From Arthrobacter sp. Marseille-P9274 (GTDB taxonomy: Bacteria > Actinomycetota > Actinomycetes > Actinomycetales > Micrococcaceae): DNA of 64,000 bases. The translations under genes were made by a program, and so were the position numbers. The stretch spans positions 840,338-904,337 of the forward strand of contig NZ_CAMPOV010000002.1 in the NCBI RefSeq assembly GCF_946892675.1, in the 5' to 3' direction. The notes under the pieces are model-generated. The model ran no database searches and was not told the origin of the DNA. It saw nothing but the letters and a program-made list of their open reading frames with translations. This document shows positions 45,915-54,533 of this stretch, piece after piece (position 1 is the first letter of the stretch; every line of letters starts with the position of its first letter).

Positions 45915-46988
45915 ATGGGGAGTCTATTCAAGCCGACCATCCGCGATGTCGCGGAGAAGGCCGGCGTTTCACTAGCGACAGTTTCTTATGTGCTGTCGGG
46001 ACGCAGCGGGGGATCCACGCGGATCAGCGAGCCGACCAAGGAGCGTGTCCTGCAGGCGGCGAAGGACCTGGGCTACGTGCCGAACCGTGCCGCGCAGGGC
46101 ATGCGGCGCGGCCGGACGGACACCGTCGCGGTCGTGATCGAGTCCTTGGAGTCGCCGTGGGACAGGGCGTTGGTGGAGACCGCCAACCAGATCCTGCCGT
46201 CGCACGGGCTGCGGGTCGTGATCCTGCTGGGGCAGGACGCGTGGCGCAACTTCATGCTCTCCGGCGGGGCGGACGGGGTCATCCTCGGCTTCAGCTCGGA
46301 GTCGGAGGAGGAGACCCGGACCATCGAGGATCTGGCGCGGCGCGGCGTGGCCCAGGTGGTGGTTTCGCAGTTCCTGGAGCCGAAGGGCTTCGACGTGCTG
46401 GCCATCGATGCCGAGGGCGGGCTGGCCGAGGCGGCCAGGTACCTGGCCGCGAGGCACCAGAGGATCGGCGTGATCCACCGGGGGCTGGCGACGGCCAGCC
46501 GGCGCGGCACGCGGTTCGAGCTGTTCCGTGCGGCGATGCAGAAGGCCGGCGTCGAGCTCGATGACCGGCTGGTCCGGGCCTCGGGTGGCAACTGGCGCAC
46601 CGCCGTGAATGACGCGATGGAGCTGCTGAGCCTGCCCGAACCGCCGACGGCGTTCTTCACGACGGCGGACATGGAGGCCTTGTGCGTCTCCGGCGCGGCC
46701 ACGTTGAAGGGCCTGAACATCCCGGAGGACCTGGAGATCATCGGCGTGGAGAATTCCGAACTGGGCCGGGAGTCCAATCCCACGCTCAGCACGGTCGGGC
46801 CGGATCCCAGCGAGCATATCGCGGTGGACCTGCTGCTGCAGCGGCTGCAGGGGAAGGGGCCGCAGGAGGGCCGCCGGGTCCCGGTGCCGTGGAAGCTGCA
46901 CCTGCGCGGCACGACGGCGCACGACGTCGCGGGCTCGGAATCGAACGGCAACGACAGCCCGATCGTCGGGGCAGGCACGGGCAGCTAA
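45915..46988 (+). CDS. LacI-family transcriptional regulator
   Basis: I take the ATG at 45915 (357 residues), because the LacI helix-turn-helix then begins at its usual position (about 8-30: TIRDVAEKAGVSLATVSYVLSG). An in-frame ATG at 45849 would add 22 residues. Neither has an ideal ribosome site. The DNA-binding domain is followed by the hinge helix (YVPNRAAQGMRRGRTDTVAVV) and a periplasmic-binding-type sugar-sensor domain. It probably controls the downstream carbohydrate genes (PfkB kinase, glycerate kinase) or the upstream phosphoketolase. Confidence 0.88.
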   Translation: MGSLFKPTIRDVAEKAGVSLATVSYVLSGRSGGSTRISEPTKERVLQAAKDLGYVPNRAAQGMRRGRTDTVAVVIESLESPWDRALVETANQILPSHGLRVVILLGQDAWRNFMLSGGADGVILGFSSESEEETRTIEDLARRGVAQVVVSQFLEPKGFDVLAIDAEGGLAEAARYLAARHQRIGVIHRGLATASRRGTRFELFRAAMQKAGVELDDRLVRASGGNWRTAVNDAMELLSLPEPPTAFFTTADMEALCVSGAATLKGLNIPEDLEIIGVENSELGRESNPTLSTVGPDPSEHIAVDLLLQRLQGKGPQEGRRVPVPWKLHLRGTTAHDVAGSESNGNDSPIVGAGTGS

Positions 46989-46998
46989 AGTACTGCGG

Positions 46999-47769
46999 AT
47001 GGAGCCCATCCGCTATGGCTACGGCCCGAATCCCAGCCAGTACGCGCAGCTGTACCTGCCCGCCGAACCCCGGCGCGCCGTCGTCGTTATTGTCCATGGC
47101 GGCTACTGGCGCGCCCGCTATACCGCCGAACTGGGCCAGCCCGCGGCACTGGACCTGGCGGCGCGCGGCTGGGCCTGCTGGAACCTCGAGTACCGGCGTG
47201 CGGGCAACGGCGGGGGCTGGCCGGGGACCTTCGAGGACGTGGCCGCCGGCATCGATGCCCTGGCCGGCGCCGCGGTCGAACACGGCTTGGCGCTGGACGC
47301 GGTGGTCGGGCTGGGCCACTCCGCCGGCGGGCAGCTCGCGGCGTGGGCCGCAGGACGCGGCGGCCTGCCGGCCGGAAGCGCCGGGGCGGATCCCGTGGTG
47401 CCGCTGACCGCGGTGCTCAGCCAGGCCGGGGTGCTGGACCTGCGCCGGGCGTGGGAACTGGGGCTGAGCGACCAGGCGGTCCGGAACTTCCTGGGCTGCG
47501 GCCCGGAAGACGAGCCGAACAGGTTCGCGCTGGCGGACCCGATGCGCCGGCTTCCGCTGCCGGTGCCCGTCTACGCCTTCCACAGCAGGCAGGACGAGGC
47601 GGTGCCGTTCGAGCTGTCCGAGCGCTATGTCGCCGCCGCGCGGGCTGCCGGTGGCCGGGCGGAACTGGTCCCGGTGCCGGGCGGCCACATGGACCTTATC
47701 GATCCCGCCAGCCCGGCATTCGAGAGTGTCCGCGGAGTGCTCGGGCGCCTGGATCCGGGTCCGTCCTAG
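46999..47769 (+). CDS. Alpha/beta hydrolase, kynurenine-formamidase-like
   Basis: This 256-residue protein has the oxyanion motif HGGYWR (His33), nucleophile Ser108 in GHSAGG, an Asp in HSRQDEAVP and His in PGGHMD. The HGGYW motif with an early LYLPAEP segment resembles kynurenine formamidase-like and BD-FAE-type esterases. The substrate is undetermined. The gene begins 10 bp after the LacI gene and lies in the same row of genes as the PfkB kinase, so shared regulation is likely. Confidence 0.82.
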   Translation: MEPIRYGYGPNPSQYAQLYLPAEPRRAVVVIVHGGYWRARYTAELGQPAALDLAARGWACWNLEYRRAGNGGGWPGTFEDVAAGIDALAGAAVEHGLALDAVVGLGHSAGGQLAAWAAGRGGLPAGSAGADPVVPLTAVLSQAGVLDLRRAWELGLSDQAVRNFLGCGPEDEPNRFALADPMRRLPLPVPVYAFHSRQDEAVPFELSERYVAAARAAGGRAELVPVPGGHMDLIDPASPAFESVRGVLGRLDPGPS

Positions 47770-47807
47770 GCCTGCCGCCGGCGGACTTGCTCTGCTACGT
47801 TGACACT

Positions 47808-48731
47808 GTGCTGACAGTAATCGGGGAAGCCCTCGTAGACGTCGTCTCCAGCGACAACACCGCGCCGCTGTCCCATGTGGGCGGCAGTCCGTTGAACGTG
47901 GCCGTGGGGCTGGCCCGGCTGGGGCAGCCCGTGCAGTTCGTGGGCCGCTACGGCCGGGACGACTACGGCAACATGATCCTGCACCATCTGCGCCGGAACT
48001 CGGTGCTGACGCCGCTGGAGCCGGACTCCCAGCCCTCCAGCGTGGCCCTGGCCAGGCTGGACAAGTCGGGAACGGCGCACTACAGCTTCGACCTGCTCTG
48101 GGAGCTGCCCTCCCTGGACCGCGCGGCGCCCCGGCTATTCGAGGACACGCAGTGGCTCCACACCGGCTCGATCGCCGCCATGCTGGAGCCCGGGGCGCAC
48201 ACGGTGCTCGCCGCCGTCGAACGCGTCCACCCGCGCGCCCTGGTCAGCTACGACCCGAACTGCCGGCCGACGATTATCACCGACCGGGATTTCGCCCGCC
48301 GCCAGGTGGAGAAATTCGTGGCGCTCAGCGACCTGGTGAAGGCCTCGGACGAGGACCTGCGCTGGCTCTACCCGGACCGGCATCCGGAGGACACCGCGCA
48401 TGCGTGGCTGGACAAGGGCCCTGCCATGGTCGTGGTCACGCGCGGCGCGCGGGGGCCGTGGGGCGTGGTCCGGGACGGAGCGGCCGAAGTGGCGGCCCCG
48501 GCGGTGGATGTCGCGGACACCGTGGGCGCCGGCGACTCCTTCATGGCCGCGCTGCTGGCCACCCTGATGGAGCGGGGTTTCGGCGGCTCCGGCCGGCGGG
48601 ATGCCCTGCAGGCCTTGAGCGCGGAGCAGCTCGAGGAAGTGCTGTCCTTCGCTGCCCGCGCGGCCGCCGTCACGGTGTCACGGCCGGGGGCCAATCCGCC
48701 CACGCGCCAGGAACTCGGCCTGGGCGAGTGA
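47808..48731 (+). CDS. PfkB-family carbohydrate kinase (fructokinase/ribokinase-like)
   Basis: The GTG at 47808 gives 307 residues beginning VLTVIGEALVDVV. PfkB features are visible: the glycine-rich GGSPLNVAVGLARLG, the phosphate-binding DTVGAGDSFMAALLA with the catalytic Asp, and YDPNCRP. It phosphorylates a sugar, probably fructose or a related ketose, with ATP. Fructose 6-phosphate would be a substrate for the phosphoketolase encoded upstream, but that link is inference. The start is 38 bp after the hydrolase stop. Confidence 0.9.
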   Translation: MLTVIGEALVDVVSSDNTAPLSHVGGSPLNVAVGLARLGQPVQFVGRYGRDDYGNMILHHLRRNSVLTPLEPDSQPSSVALARLDKSGTAHYSFDLLWELPSLDRAAPRLFEDTQWLHTGSIAAMLEPGAHTVLAAVERVHPRALVSYDPNCRPTIITDRDFARRQVEKFVALSDLVKASDEDLRWLYPDRHPEDTAHAWLDKGPAMVVVTRGARGPWGVVRDGAAEVAAPAVDVADTVGAGDSFMAALLATLMERGFGGSGRRDALQALSAEQLEEVLSFAARAAAVTVSRPGANPPTRQELGLGE

Positions 48732-48805
48732 CCGAAGCGCGAAGAGGCAGCGGCGCGCAGGCACCGGGCACGGCGGCACCGGCGGACCGCCCTAGGATGG
48801 GCACT

Positions 48806-49618
48806 ATGCGTTTGATTGCCAGTGACCTGGACGGGACCATCATTGGCCGGGACGGAAAAATCAGCGACCGCACGGTGCGCGCCTTCAAGGACGCGGCCTC
48901 GGCGGGCATCGAAGTAGTCTTTGTCACCGGACGCCCGCCGCGCTGGCTGGACCCGCTGCGCGAGCGGATCGGCCACGAGGGCAAGGTCATCTGCTCCAAC
49001 GGTGCGGTGGTGTACGACCTGGCCACGGGCGAGGTCCTGACCGCCCGGGCGCTGCCGCACCGCAACATCTTCGCGGCCCGGGACGCCATCCTGCACCTGC
49101 ACCCGACGACGACGTTCGCCGCCGAAACGACCACGGGCTTCCTGCTGGAACCGGGGTTCGTGGACTCGGGATCTGTGGAGCTGCTGGACGGAATTACCCC
49201 GGCGCCGCTGGAGGCCTCGCTCACCGAGGAGGACGCCGTCGTCAAATTCCTGGCCCGCGGCAAGGAACAGGACCCGGACGCCTTCCTGGCCGAAGTCCAC
49301 GCCGCCGTCTCGCACCTCGCGGCGGTGACCCGCTCGGCGCCGACGGAGGCGCTGCTGGAGATGGCGCAGCCGGGCATCAACAAGGCCGTCACGCTGGCCG
49401 AATACGCGGCGTCGCTGCGGATCGGGCCCCAGGACGTGGTGGCCTTCGGTGACATGCCCAACGACATCGAGATGCTGCAGTGGGCCGGCTCTGGTTATGC
49501 CATGGGCTCGGGCCACCCGGAAGTCATCGGCGCCGCCCGCTACCGGGCACCGTCCTTCGCCCAGGACGGCGTGGCCCAGGTGCTCGAGGCGCGGCTGGCG
49601 GAACTGGAAGGGCCGTGA
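48806..49618 (+). CDS. HAD-superfamily (Cof-type) phosphatase
   Basis: The ATG at 48806 (270 residues) is preferred to the ATG at 48797 because TAGGATGG then serves as ribosome site. HAD motifs are SDLDGTI (nucleophile Asp), VFVTGRPP, the Lys of INKAVTL and FGDMPNDIEM. The cap between motifs is the C2 (Cof) type. It dephosphorylates small phosphate esters, often sugar phosphates. The stop overlaps the next start (GTGA), so it is translated together with the GDPD gene. Confidence 0.9.
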   Translation: MRLIASDLDGTIIGRDGKISDRTVRAFKDAASAGIEVVFVTGRPPRWLDPLRERIGHEGKVICSNGAVVYDLATGEVLTARALPHRNIFAARDAILHLHPTTTFAAETTTGFLLEPGFVDSGSVELLDGITPAPLEASLTEEDAVVKFLARGKEQDPDAFLAEVHAAVSHLAAVTRSAPTEALLEMAQPGINKAVTLAEYAASLRIGPQDVVAFGDMPNDIEMLQWAGSGYAMGSGHPEVIGAARYRAPSFAQDGVAQVLEARLAELEGP

Positions 49619-50427
49619 CCGGCGACTTTCCGTACCTGAGCAATTCCTTCGGCGCTCCCGCCGGCTCCGAGCCCTGGCCGCTGGCCTTCGCGCACCGCGG
49701 GTTCTCCCCGGAGGGGCTGGAGAATTCCATGGCTGCGTTCCATGCCGCCGTCGAGCTCGGCTTCGGGTACGTGGAAACGGACGTGCGCACCAGCGCCGAC
49801 GGGGAACTGATGGTGTTCCATGACGAGACGCTGGACCGGGTCACGGACGGCACCGGCCGGCTGTCCCGCCACACCGCCGCGCAGCTGCGGCAGATCCGGA
49901 TCGGCGGGGTGGAGCCCATCCCGCGGCTGGAGGACGTCCTCACCCGGTGGCAGGACCTGAAGCTCAACGTGGATGTGAAGGACGCGGCCGGCGGGCCAGT
50001 GCTGGCGCGGTTGATCGAGGACCACAAGGCCCACGACCGGATCCTCGTCACGTCCTTCTCCGACCGCCGGCGGCTCGCGGCGTACCGCGGGCTGACCCTC
50101 CCCGCGGCGAGCTCGGGCGGTGTCACGTCCCTCGCCGCGCTCGTGGGACTGGGCCGGGTCGGCCTGACCCGGGCCGTGGGCCGCGCCGCCCGCATGAACG
50201 CGGTCCAGGTGCCGGTCCGGTACGGGCGGGTCGCCGTCGTCACGCCCGGGTTCGTGCGGCGCTGCCATGCCGCCGGACTCAAGGTGCATGTCTGGACGAT
50301 CAATGAGCGCGCGGAGATGGAGCGGCTGCTGGACCTCGGCGTGGACGGCATCATGTCGGACCGCGCGGACATACTGGCTCAGGTGATGGATGAACGCGGC
50401 TTCTGGCCGCAGAGGGGACGGGCATGA
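49615..50427 (+). CDS. Glycerophosphodiester phosphodiesterase
   Basis: The GTG at 49615 overlaps the HAD stop by four bases. The 270-residue protein has the GDPD catalytic residues in HRG (FAHRGFSPEGLENS), ETDVRTSADG and HDETLDRVTDG. It hydrolyses glycerophosphodiesters to an alcohol and glycerol 3-phosphate. There is no signal peptide, so it is cytoplasmic. Its coupling with a phosphatase and a glycerate kinase suggests scavenging of phosphorylated three-carbon compounds; this is inferred. Confidence 0.92.
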   Translation: MTGDFPYLSNSFGAPAGSEPWPLAFAHRGFSPEGLENSMAAFHAAVELGFGYVETDVRTSADGELMVFHDETLDRVTDGTGRLSRHTAAQLRQIRIGGVEPIPRLEDVLTRWQDLKLNVDVKDAAGGPVLARLIEDHKAHDRILVTSFSDRRRLAAYRGLTLPAASSGGVTSLAALVGLGRVGLTRAVGRAARMNAVQVPVRYGRVAVVTPGFVRRCHAAGLKVHVWTINERAEMERLLDLGVDGIMSDRADILAQVMDERGFWPQRGRA

Positions 50428-51545
50428 GGGTTCTGGTAGCACCGGACAAGTTCAAGGGGACGCTCTCCGCGGCGGAGGCCGCGGCGGCGATGGCCGAAGG
50501 AGCGCTGCGCGTCTACCCGGATGCCGAGGTCCGGACCGTGCCGGTGGCGGACGGCGGCGAAGGAACGCTGGAGGCGGCCCTTGCCGCGGGTGCCCAGGAG
50601 CATACCGCCCGGGTCCGCGGGCCGCTGGAGAAGGAGGTCACGGCGTCCTGGGCGATGCTCGAGCGGGGCGGCACCAGGACCGCGGTGATCGAGACGGCGA
50701 GGGCCTCCGGGATGCTGCTGACCGAACCGTCGGTCCAGACCGCGCTGGCCGCGCATTGCTACGGCAGCGGCCAGCTGATTGCGGCCGCGCTGGATGCCGG
50801 GGCGACCGAGATCGTGCTGGGCCTGGGCGGTTCCGCCATGACCGACGGCGGCGCGGGAGCCCTGTGCGCGTTGGGGCTGGAAATTTACGACGGCGCCGGT
50901 GCCCGCCTTCCGCTCGGCGGAGCGGAGCTCGGGGTCGCCCGGCGGGTGGACGCCACCCGCCTGGACCCGAGGCTGCAGGGCGCGGTGCTACGGATCGCCG
51001 CCGACGTGCAGAACCCGCTCTACGGGCCGGAGGGCGCGGCCCGGATCTTCGCGGCGCAGAAGGGCGCGGACCTGACGTCGCTGGAGGTGCTGGACGCAGG
51101 CCTGCGGCGCTGGGCCGCGCTGATCGAGGAAGCGACCGGGCGGGACGTCAACGTCCCCGGGGCGGGCGCAGCCGGCGGTTTCCCGGCGGCCTTCCTTGGC
51201 TTCACCGGGGCGCGGCTGGAGAGCGGGTTCGAGCTGGTGGCCGAGCTCACCGGACTGGACGCGGCACTCGACGAGGCGGACCTGGTTATCACCGGTGAAG
51301 GCGCGCTCGACGAGCAGTCCGAATACGGGAAAGCACCTCTGGGCGTGGCGGACCGCGCGCACGCCAAGGGACTCCCCGTCGTCGTTATTGCCGGGAAGAT
51401 CACGCTGGATCCCCGCCGCCTGGCGGCCCACGGCGTCGAGGCGGCCGTGAGCCTGCTCGACCTCGCCGGCAGCCCGGACGAGGCGTTCGCCCAGGCCGCC
51501 AAGTACGTCACGTGGGCCACGCAGCAGGCGCTGGAAGGGGCCTGA
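50424..51545 (+). CDS. glxK: Glycerate kinase
   Basis: This 373-residue protein begins at an ATG overlapping the previous stop (ATGA). It has the family N-terminus VLVAPDKFKGTLSA, the GLGGSAMTDGG motif, GAAGGFPAAF and ITGEGALDEQS. It phosphorylates glycerate with ATP, giving a glycolytic intermediate (2- or 3-phosphoglycerate). It is the last gene in the translationally coupled HAD-GDPD-glycerate kinase unit. It converges on a small minus-strand gene two bases later. Confidence 0.93.
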   Translation: MRVLVAPDKFKGTLSAAEAAAAMAEGALRVYPDAEVRTVPVADGGEGTLEAALAAGAQEHTARVRGPLEKEVTASWAMLERGGTRTAVIETARASGMLLTEPSVQTALAAHCYGSGQLIAAALDAGATEIVLGLGGSAMTDGGAGALCALGLEIYDGAGARLPLGGAELGVARRVDATRLDPRLQGAVLRIAADVQNPLYGPEGAARIFAAQKGADLTSLEVLDAGLRRWAALIEEATGRDVNVPGAGAAGGFPAAFLGFTGARLESGFELVAELTGLDAALDEADLVITGEGALDEQSEYGKAPLGVADRAHAKGLPVVVIAGKITLDPRRLAAHGVEAAVSLLDLAGSPDEAFAQAAKYVTWATQQALEGA

Positions 51546-51547
51546 GG

Positions 51548-51799
51548 CTAGTCGCGGGGAGCGGGTTCGGGCGGCAGGAAACCGTCCTGGCCCGGCTCGG
51601 CGGCGCGTTCCGGGTTTTCGGAGGCCTTGTACTCGCCCTCAGGGCTGAGGCCGGGGACCCGTTGGCCTGCATTCAGCTGGCCCGAGGTGAAGGCATCCTC
51701 GTCGAACTCGGCGGCTGATTCCTGCTTCGGCGCCGGAACCCCGACGTCCTCGCGCAGGTGCTCGTCCCGGGGCAGGTCTTCGCTGGGTTGCTGGCTCAT
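51548..51799 (-). CDS. Small acidic protein of unknown function
   Basis: This 83-residue frame starts at ATG 51799, with GGAG close upstream. The product is rich in Glu, Asp, Pro and Gln (MSQQPSEDLPRDEHLREDVG, then QLNAGQRVPGLSPEGEYKASE) and is probably disordered. No family is recognised. The reading frame is uninterrupted and conserved in style with small acidic Arthrobacter proteins, but support is limited. Confidence 0.6.
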   Translation of the reverse strand: MSQQPSEDLPRDEHLREDVGVPAPKQESAAEFDEDAFTSGQLNAGQRVPGLSPEGEYKASENPERAAEPGQDGFLPPEPAPRD

Positions 51800-51880
51800 C
51801 ACTCCAGCCAACCACCGGCGGCGCCGGCGCACAACGGGTTGGGCGTAGGAAGCGGCCCGGTTTTGCGGCAGACTTAAACC

Positions 51881-52531
51881 ATGTCCGCACAGATGACCGT
51901 GCTGTCCGGCGGGCCCGCCCTCGCGGCGGACCTGCATATCCCCGCTGGCGCCCGGGGGATCGTGGTGTTTGCCCACGGCAGCGGCAGCAGCCGAAGGAGT
52001 CCGCGCAACATCGAGGTGGCGCGGACCCTGCACTATGCCGGGCTGGGCACGCTGCTGTTCGACCTGCTGACGGATGCGGAAGAACGCCGGGATGCCGTGG
52101 ACGCGTCGCTCCGGTTCGACATCGGCTTCCTCACCGAACGGCTCACGGCGGTGGTGGACGAGGTCAAGACGCGCCCCGACACGGCCGCGCTTCCGATCGG
52201 GTTGTTCGGGGCCAGTACCGGCGCCGCAGCCGCCCTCGGCACCGCGGCTGCCCGGCCCGAAGCCATCGCGTCCGTGGTGTCCCGCGGCGGCCGGCCGGAC
52301 CTCGCTCCGGACCTGGCCGGGGTGGAGGCTCCGACGCTGCTGCTGGTCGGCTCCCGGGACACCCAGGTGATCGAGCTGAACCGGAGCGCCGCGGCGCAGC
52401 TGGGCGGGCCGCACGAGCTCTACATCGTGGAAGGGGCCACGCACCTGTTCGAGGAGCCGGGCACCCTGGACGTGGTCGCGGAACGGGCTGCCGCCTGGTT
52501 CATCCGGACCATGCCCGTCCGCGCGCACTGA
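51881..52531 (+). CDS. Dienelactone hydrolase family alpha/beta hydrolase
   Basis: This 216-residue protein has HGSGSS near the N-terminus, the nucleophile in GLFGASTGAAAA, an Asp in LLVGSRDTQV and His in GATHLFEEPG. The small size, HGSGSSR start and GASTGA motif are those of the dienelactone-hydrolase-like phosphoribosyl-transferase-associated hydrolases of actinobacteria. The substrate is unknown. It is divergent from the acidic small gene, with 81 bp between the starts. Confidence 0.85.
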   Translation: MSAQMTVLSGGPALAADLHIPAGARGIVVFAHGSGSSRRSPRNIEVARTLHYAGLGTLLFDLLTDAEERRDAVDASLRFDIGFLTERLTAVVDEVKTRPDTAALPIGLFGASTGAAAALGTAAARPEAIASVVSRGGRPDLAPDLAGVEAPTLLLVGSRDTQVIELNRSAAAQLGGPHELYIVEGATHLFEEPGTLDVVAERAAAWFIRTMPVRAH

Positions 52532-52655
52532 AGGCGCGGGCACACCAAAGGTTCGGACGGGCCGAGGGTCCCGGCGCACTAAGGCCCGGGCTCATTGAAG
52601 GCCCGGGCCCGCTGGCGCCTGGAGTTCCGGCCCCGGAGTTCCTGCGGAGTGCCGG

Positions 52656-52868
52656 TCAGGAACCCTCGTGCCGGAAGCCGAGCTTGATCGTGACCTGCCA
52701 GTCCGCCACGGCGTTGTCCTTGAGATGGCCGCGGACCTCCTTGACCTCGAACCAGTCCAGGTTGCGAAGCGTCTTGGAGGCCTCGGCTACGGCGTTGGAG
52801 ACGGCGGCGTCGATGCCGTCCGGGGACGAGCCGACGATTTCAGTGACGTTGTAGACGTGGTTGGCCAT
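52656..52868 (-). CDS. Dodecin (flavin-binding protein)
   Basis: The ATG at 52868 follows AAGGAGGAAGC. The 70-residue protein has the dodecin beta-alpha-beta-beta fold (HVYNVTEIVGSSPDGIDAAV, then LRNLDWFEVKEVRGHLKD and WQVTIKLGFRHE), with the flavin-stacking Trp in NLDWFEV. Dodecins form twelve-subunit hollow spheres that store FMN, CoA or related compounds. Size and sequence are standard. Confidence 0.93.
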   Translation of the reverse strand: MANHVYNVTEIVGSSPDGIDAAVSNAVAEASKTLRNLDWFEVKEVRGHLKDNAVADWQVTIKLGFRHEGS

Positions 52869-53035
52869 GCTTCCTCCTTGCGGATGGGCCCGGGTCGGAC
52901 CCCGGGGCACGTGCCTGCCACGCTAGCCGCGTTACCGCCGCCGGTCTAGGGCTCGCGGCATCCCGGCCTCCCGGGCGGTGCTCGGCATCGGCCGACGGAA
53001 GTTGCAGAGCGCCCGAGCGTCGGGAATTTACCCCT

Positions 53036-53063
53036 TTGTGATAGCCGACACATGCAGTATCCT
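53036..53063 (+). promoter_or_regulatory. Candidate promoter of the MHS transporter gene
   Basis: TTGTGA (53036-53041) and TATCCT (53058-53063) are 16 bp apart, about 100 bp before the start codon. The rest of 52869-53162 shows nothing else I recognise. Confidence 0.35.
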
Positions 53064-53162
53064 CATTGAGTCGGAATACGAACATTTGTGCGGATAGCGT
53101 ACGGAAAGCTCTAGTTATCTCCGGTTGCGGGATCCCGCCCGCCCGATTCCAAAGGATCTCCT

Positions 53163-54527
53163 ATGTCCCATGAGACAGGACGACAGTCTGCTGAGCCGAG
53201 CACCACTGCAGAGCAGCAACGCCGGCTAAAGCGCGCCAAAAAGGCCGCACTCGCTGCCTTCCTGGGCGGCATGCTCGAGTACTACGACTTCTTCGTCTAT
53301 GCCACGGCCGCCTCCCTGGTGTTTTCGCAGATTTTCTTCCCGGCGGGCGATCCGACCGTGGCCCTGATCGCGTCGTTTGCGACCTTCGGCGTCGCCTACA
53401 TCGCCCGCCCGTTCGGCGCAATTGTCTTCGGGCATCTGGGGGACCACATCGGCCGGAAGAACACGCTGGTGCTGACGCTGGTGCTGATGGGTGCTGCGAC
53501 ATTCCTGATCGGCCTGCTTCCCGACTTCAACACCATCGGATACTGGGCGCCGGCCCTGCTGGTCCTTCTGCGCCTGATGCAGGGCCTCTCCGCGGGTGCT
53601 GAGACGGCGGGGGCGTCGGCGTTGACCATGGAGGAATCCCCCGTCGGCCGGCGGGCCTTCTTCCCGTCCTTCGCGATGAGCGGCATCTCCGCCGGCATCG
53701 TGCTGGCGTCCCTGGCCTTCCTGCCCGTCGCCGCGATGTCGGAAGAGGACCGGCTGGCCTGGGGCTGGCGGATTCCCTTCCTGCTCTCCCTTGTCGTGCT
53801 GATCGTGGCCTACCTGGTCCGGCGTTCGCTCGACGAGCCCGAAGTTTTCGAGGAGACGGCCAAGCATCACGACCGCGCCAAGCTGCCGTTCATAGAAATG
53901 CTGCGCACGCACCCGGCCCAGTTTTTCCAGGTAGCCCTGATGTCTTTCGAGACGGTGACCAACACCTTCATGCAGGCCTTCGGGCTCGCCTACGCCGTTT
54001 CCGTCGGAATACCGGCCCAGACGATGCTGTTCGTGAGCATCCTGGGCAACGTTATTGCGATGGCCAGCCAGCCGGCTATGGCCCTGCTGGCCGACAAGTT
54101 CGGGCGGCGCCCCGTCTTCATCACCGGCGTGCTGGGGTCCGGCATGCTGATCTTCGTCTACTTCTGGGCCATCTCCACGGCACAGATCGGGCTGGTCTTC
54201 GCCGTCAGCACGCTCATCACGGCAGGCACGTACGCCATGTCCAACGCCATCTACCCGGCGTGGTTCTCCGAGCTCTTCAACGTCCGCGTGCGCTATAGCG
54301 GGATGGCCATCGGCCTGCAGGTGGGTATCCTGTGCGCCGGGTTCACGCCGCTGCTGGCCACCGCGCTGGTGGGAGGAGTGCCCGCGAACTGGGGCCCGGC
54401 CGCCTGGATCGTGGCTGGTTCATCGGTCCTCGCCCTGATCGGGGCGCTGTGGGCGCGGGAAACCTACCGCACGCCGATCCGCGAGCTGGGAAACCCGCTG
54501 CACGGGCGGATGCACGCGACCGTCTAG
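53163..54527 (+). CDS. MFS transporter, metabolite:H+ symporter (MHS) family
   Basis: This 454-residue protein starts at an ATG behind AAAGGA. It has twelve predicted helices and the MHS-type signatures ASFLGGMLEYYDFFVYATA-like N-terminus (GGMLEYYDFFVYA), GHLGDHIGRKNTL and LLADKFGRRPV. Members import organic acids, proline-betaine or shikimate-type compounds with protons. The substrate is not determined. It converges on the uracil permease gene, six bases apart, so the terminator must lie within coding sequence or is absent. Confidence 0.88.
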   Translation: MSHETGRQSAEPSTTAEQQRRLKRAKKAALAAFLGGMLEYYDFFVYATAASLVFSQIFFPAGDPTVALIASFATFGVAYIARPFGAIVFGHLGDHIGRKNTLVLTLVLMGAATFLIGLLPDFNTIGYWAPALLVLLRLMQGLSAGAETAGASALTMEESPVGRRAFFPSFAMSGISAGIVLASLAFLPVAAMSEEDRLAWGWRIPFLLSLVVLIVAYLVRRSLDEPEVFEETAKHHDRAKLPFIEMLRTHPAQFFQVALMSFETVTNTFMQAFGLAYAVSVGIPAQTMLFVSILGNVIAMASQPAMALLADKFGRRPVFITGVLGSGMLIFVYFWAISTAQIGLVFAVSTLITAGTYAMSNAIYPAWFSELFNVRVRYSGMAIGLQVGILCAGFTPLLATALVGGVPANWGPAAWIVAGSSVLALIGALWARETYRTPIRELGNPLHGRMHATV

Positions 54528-54533
54528 CGGCGC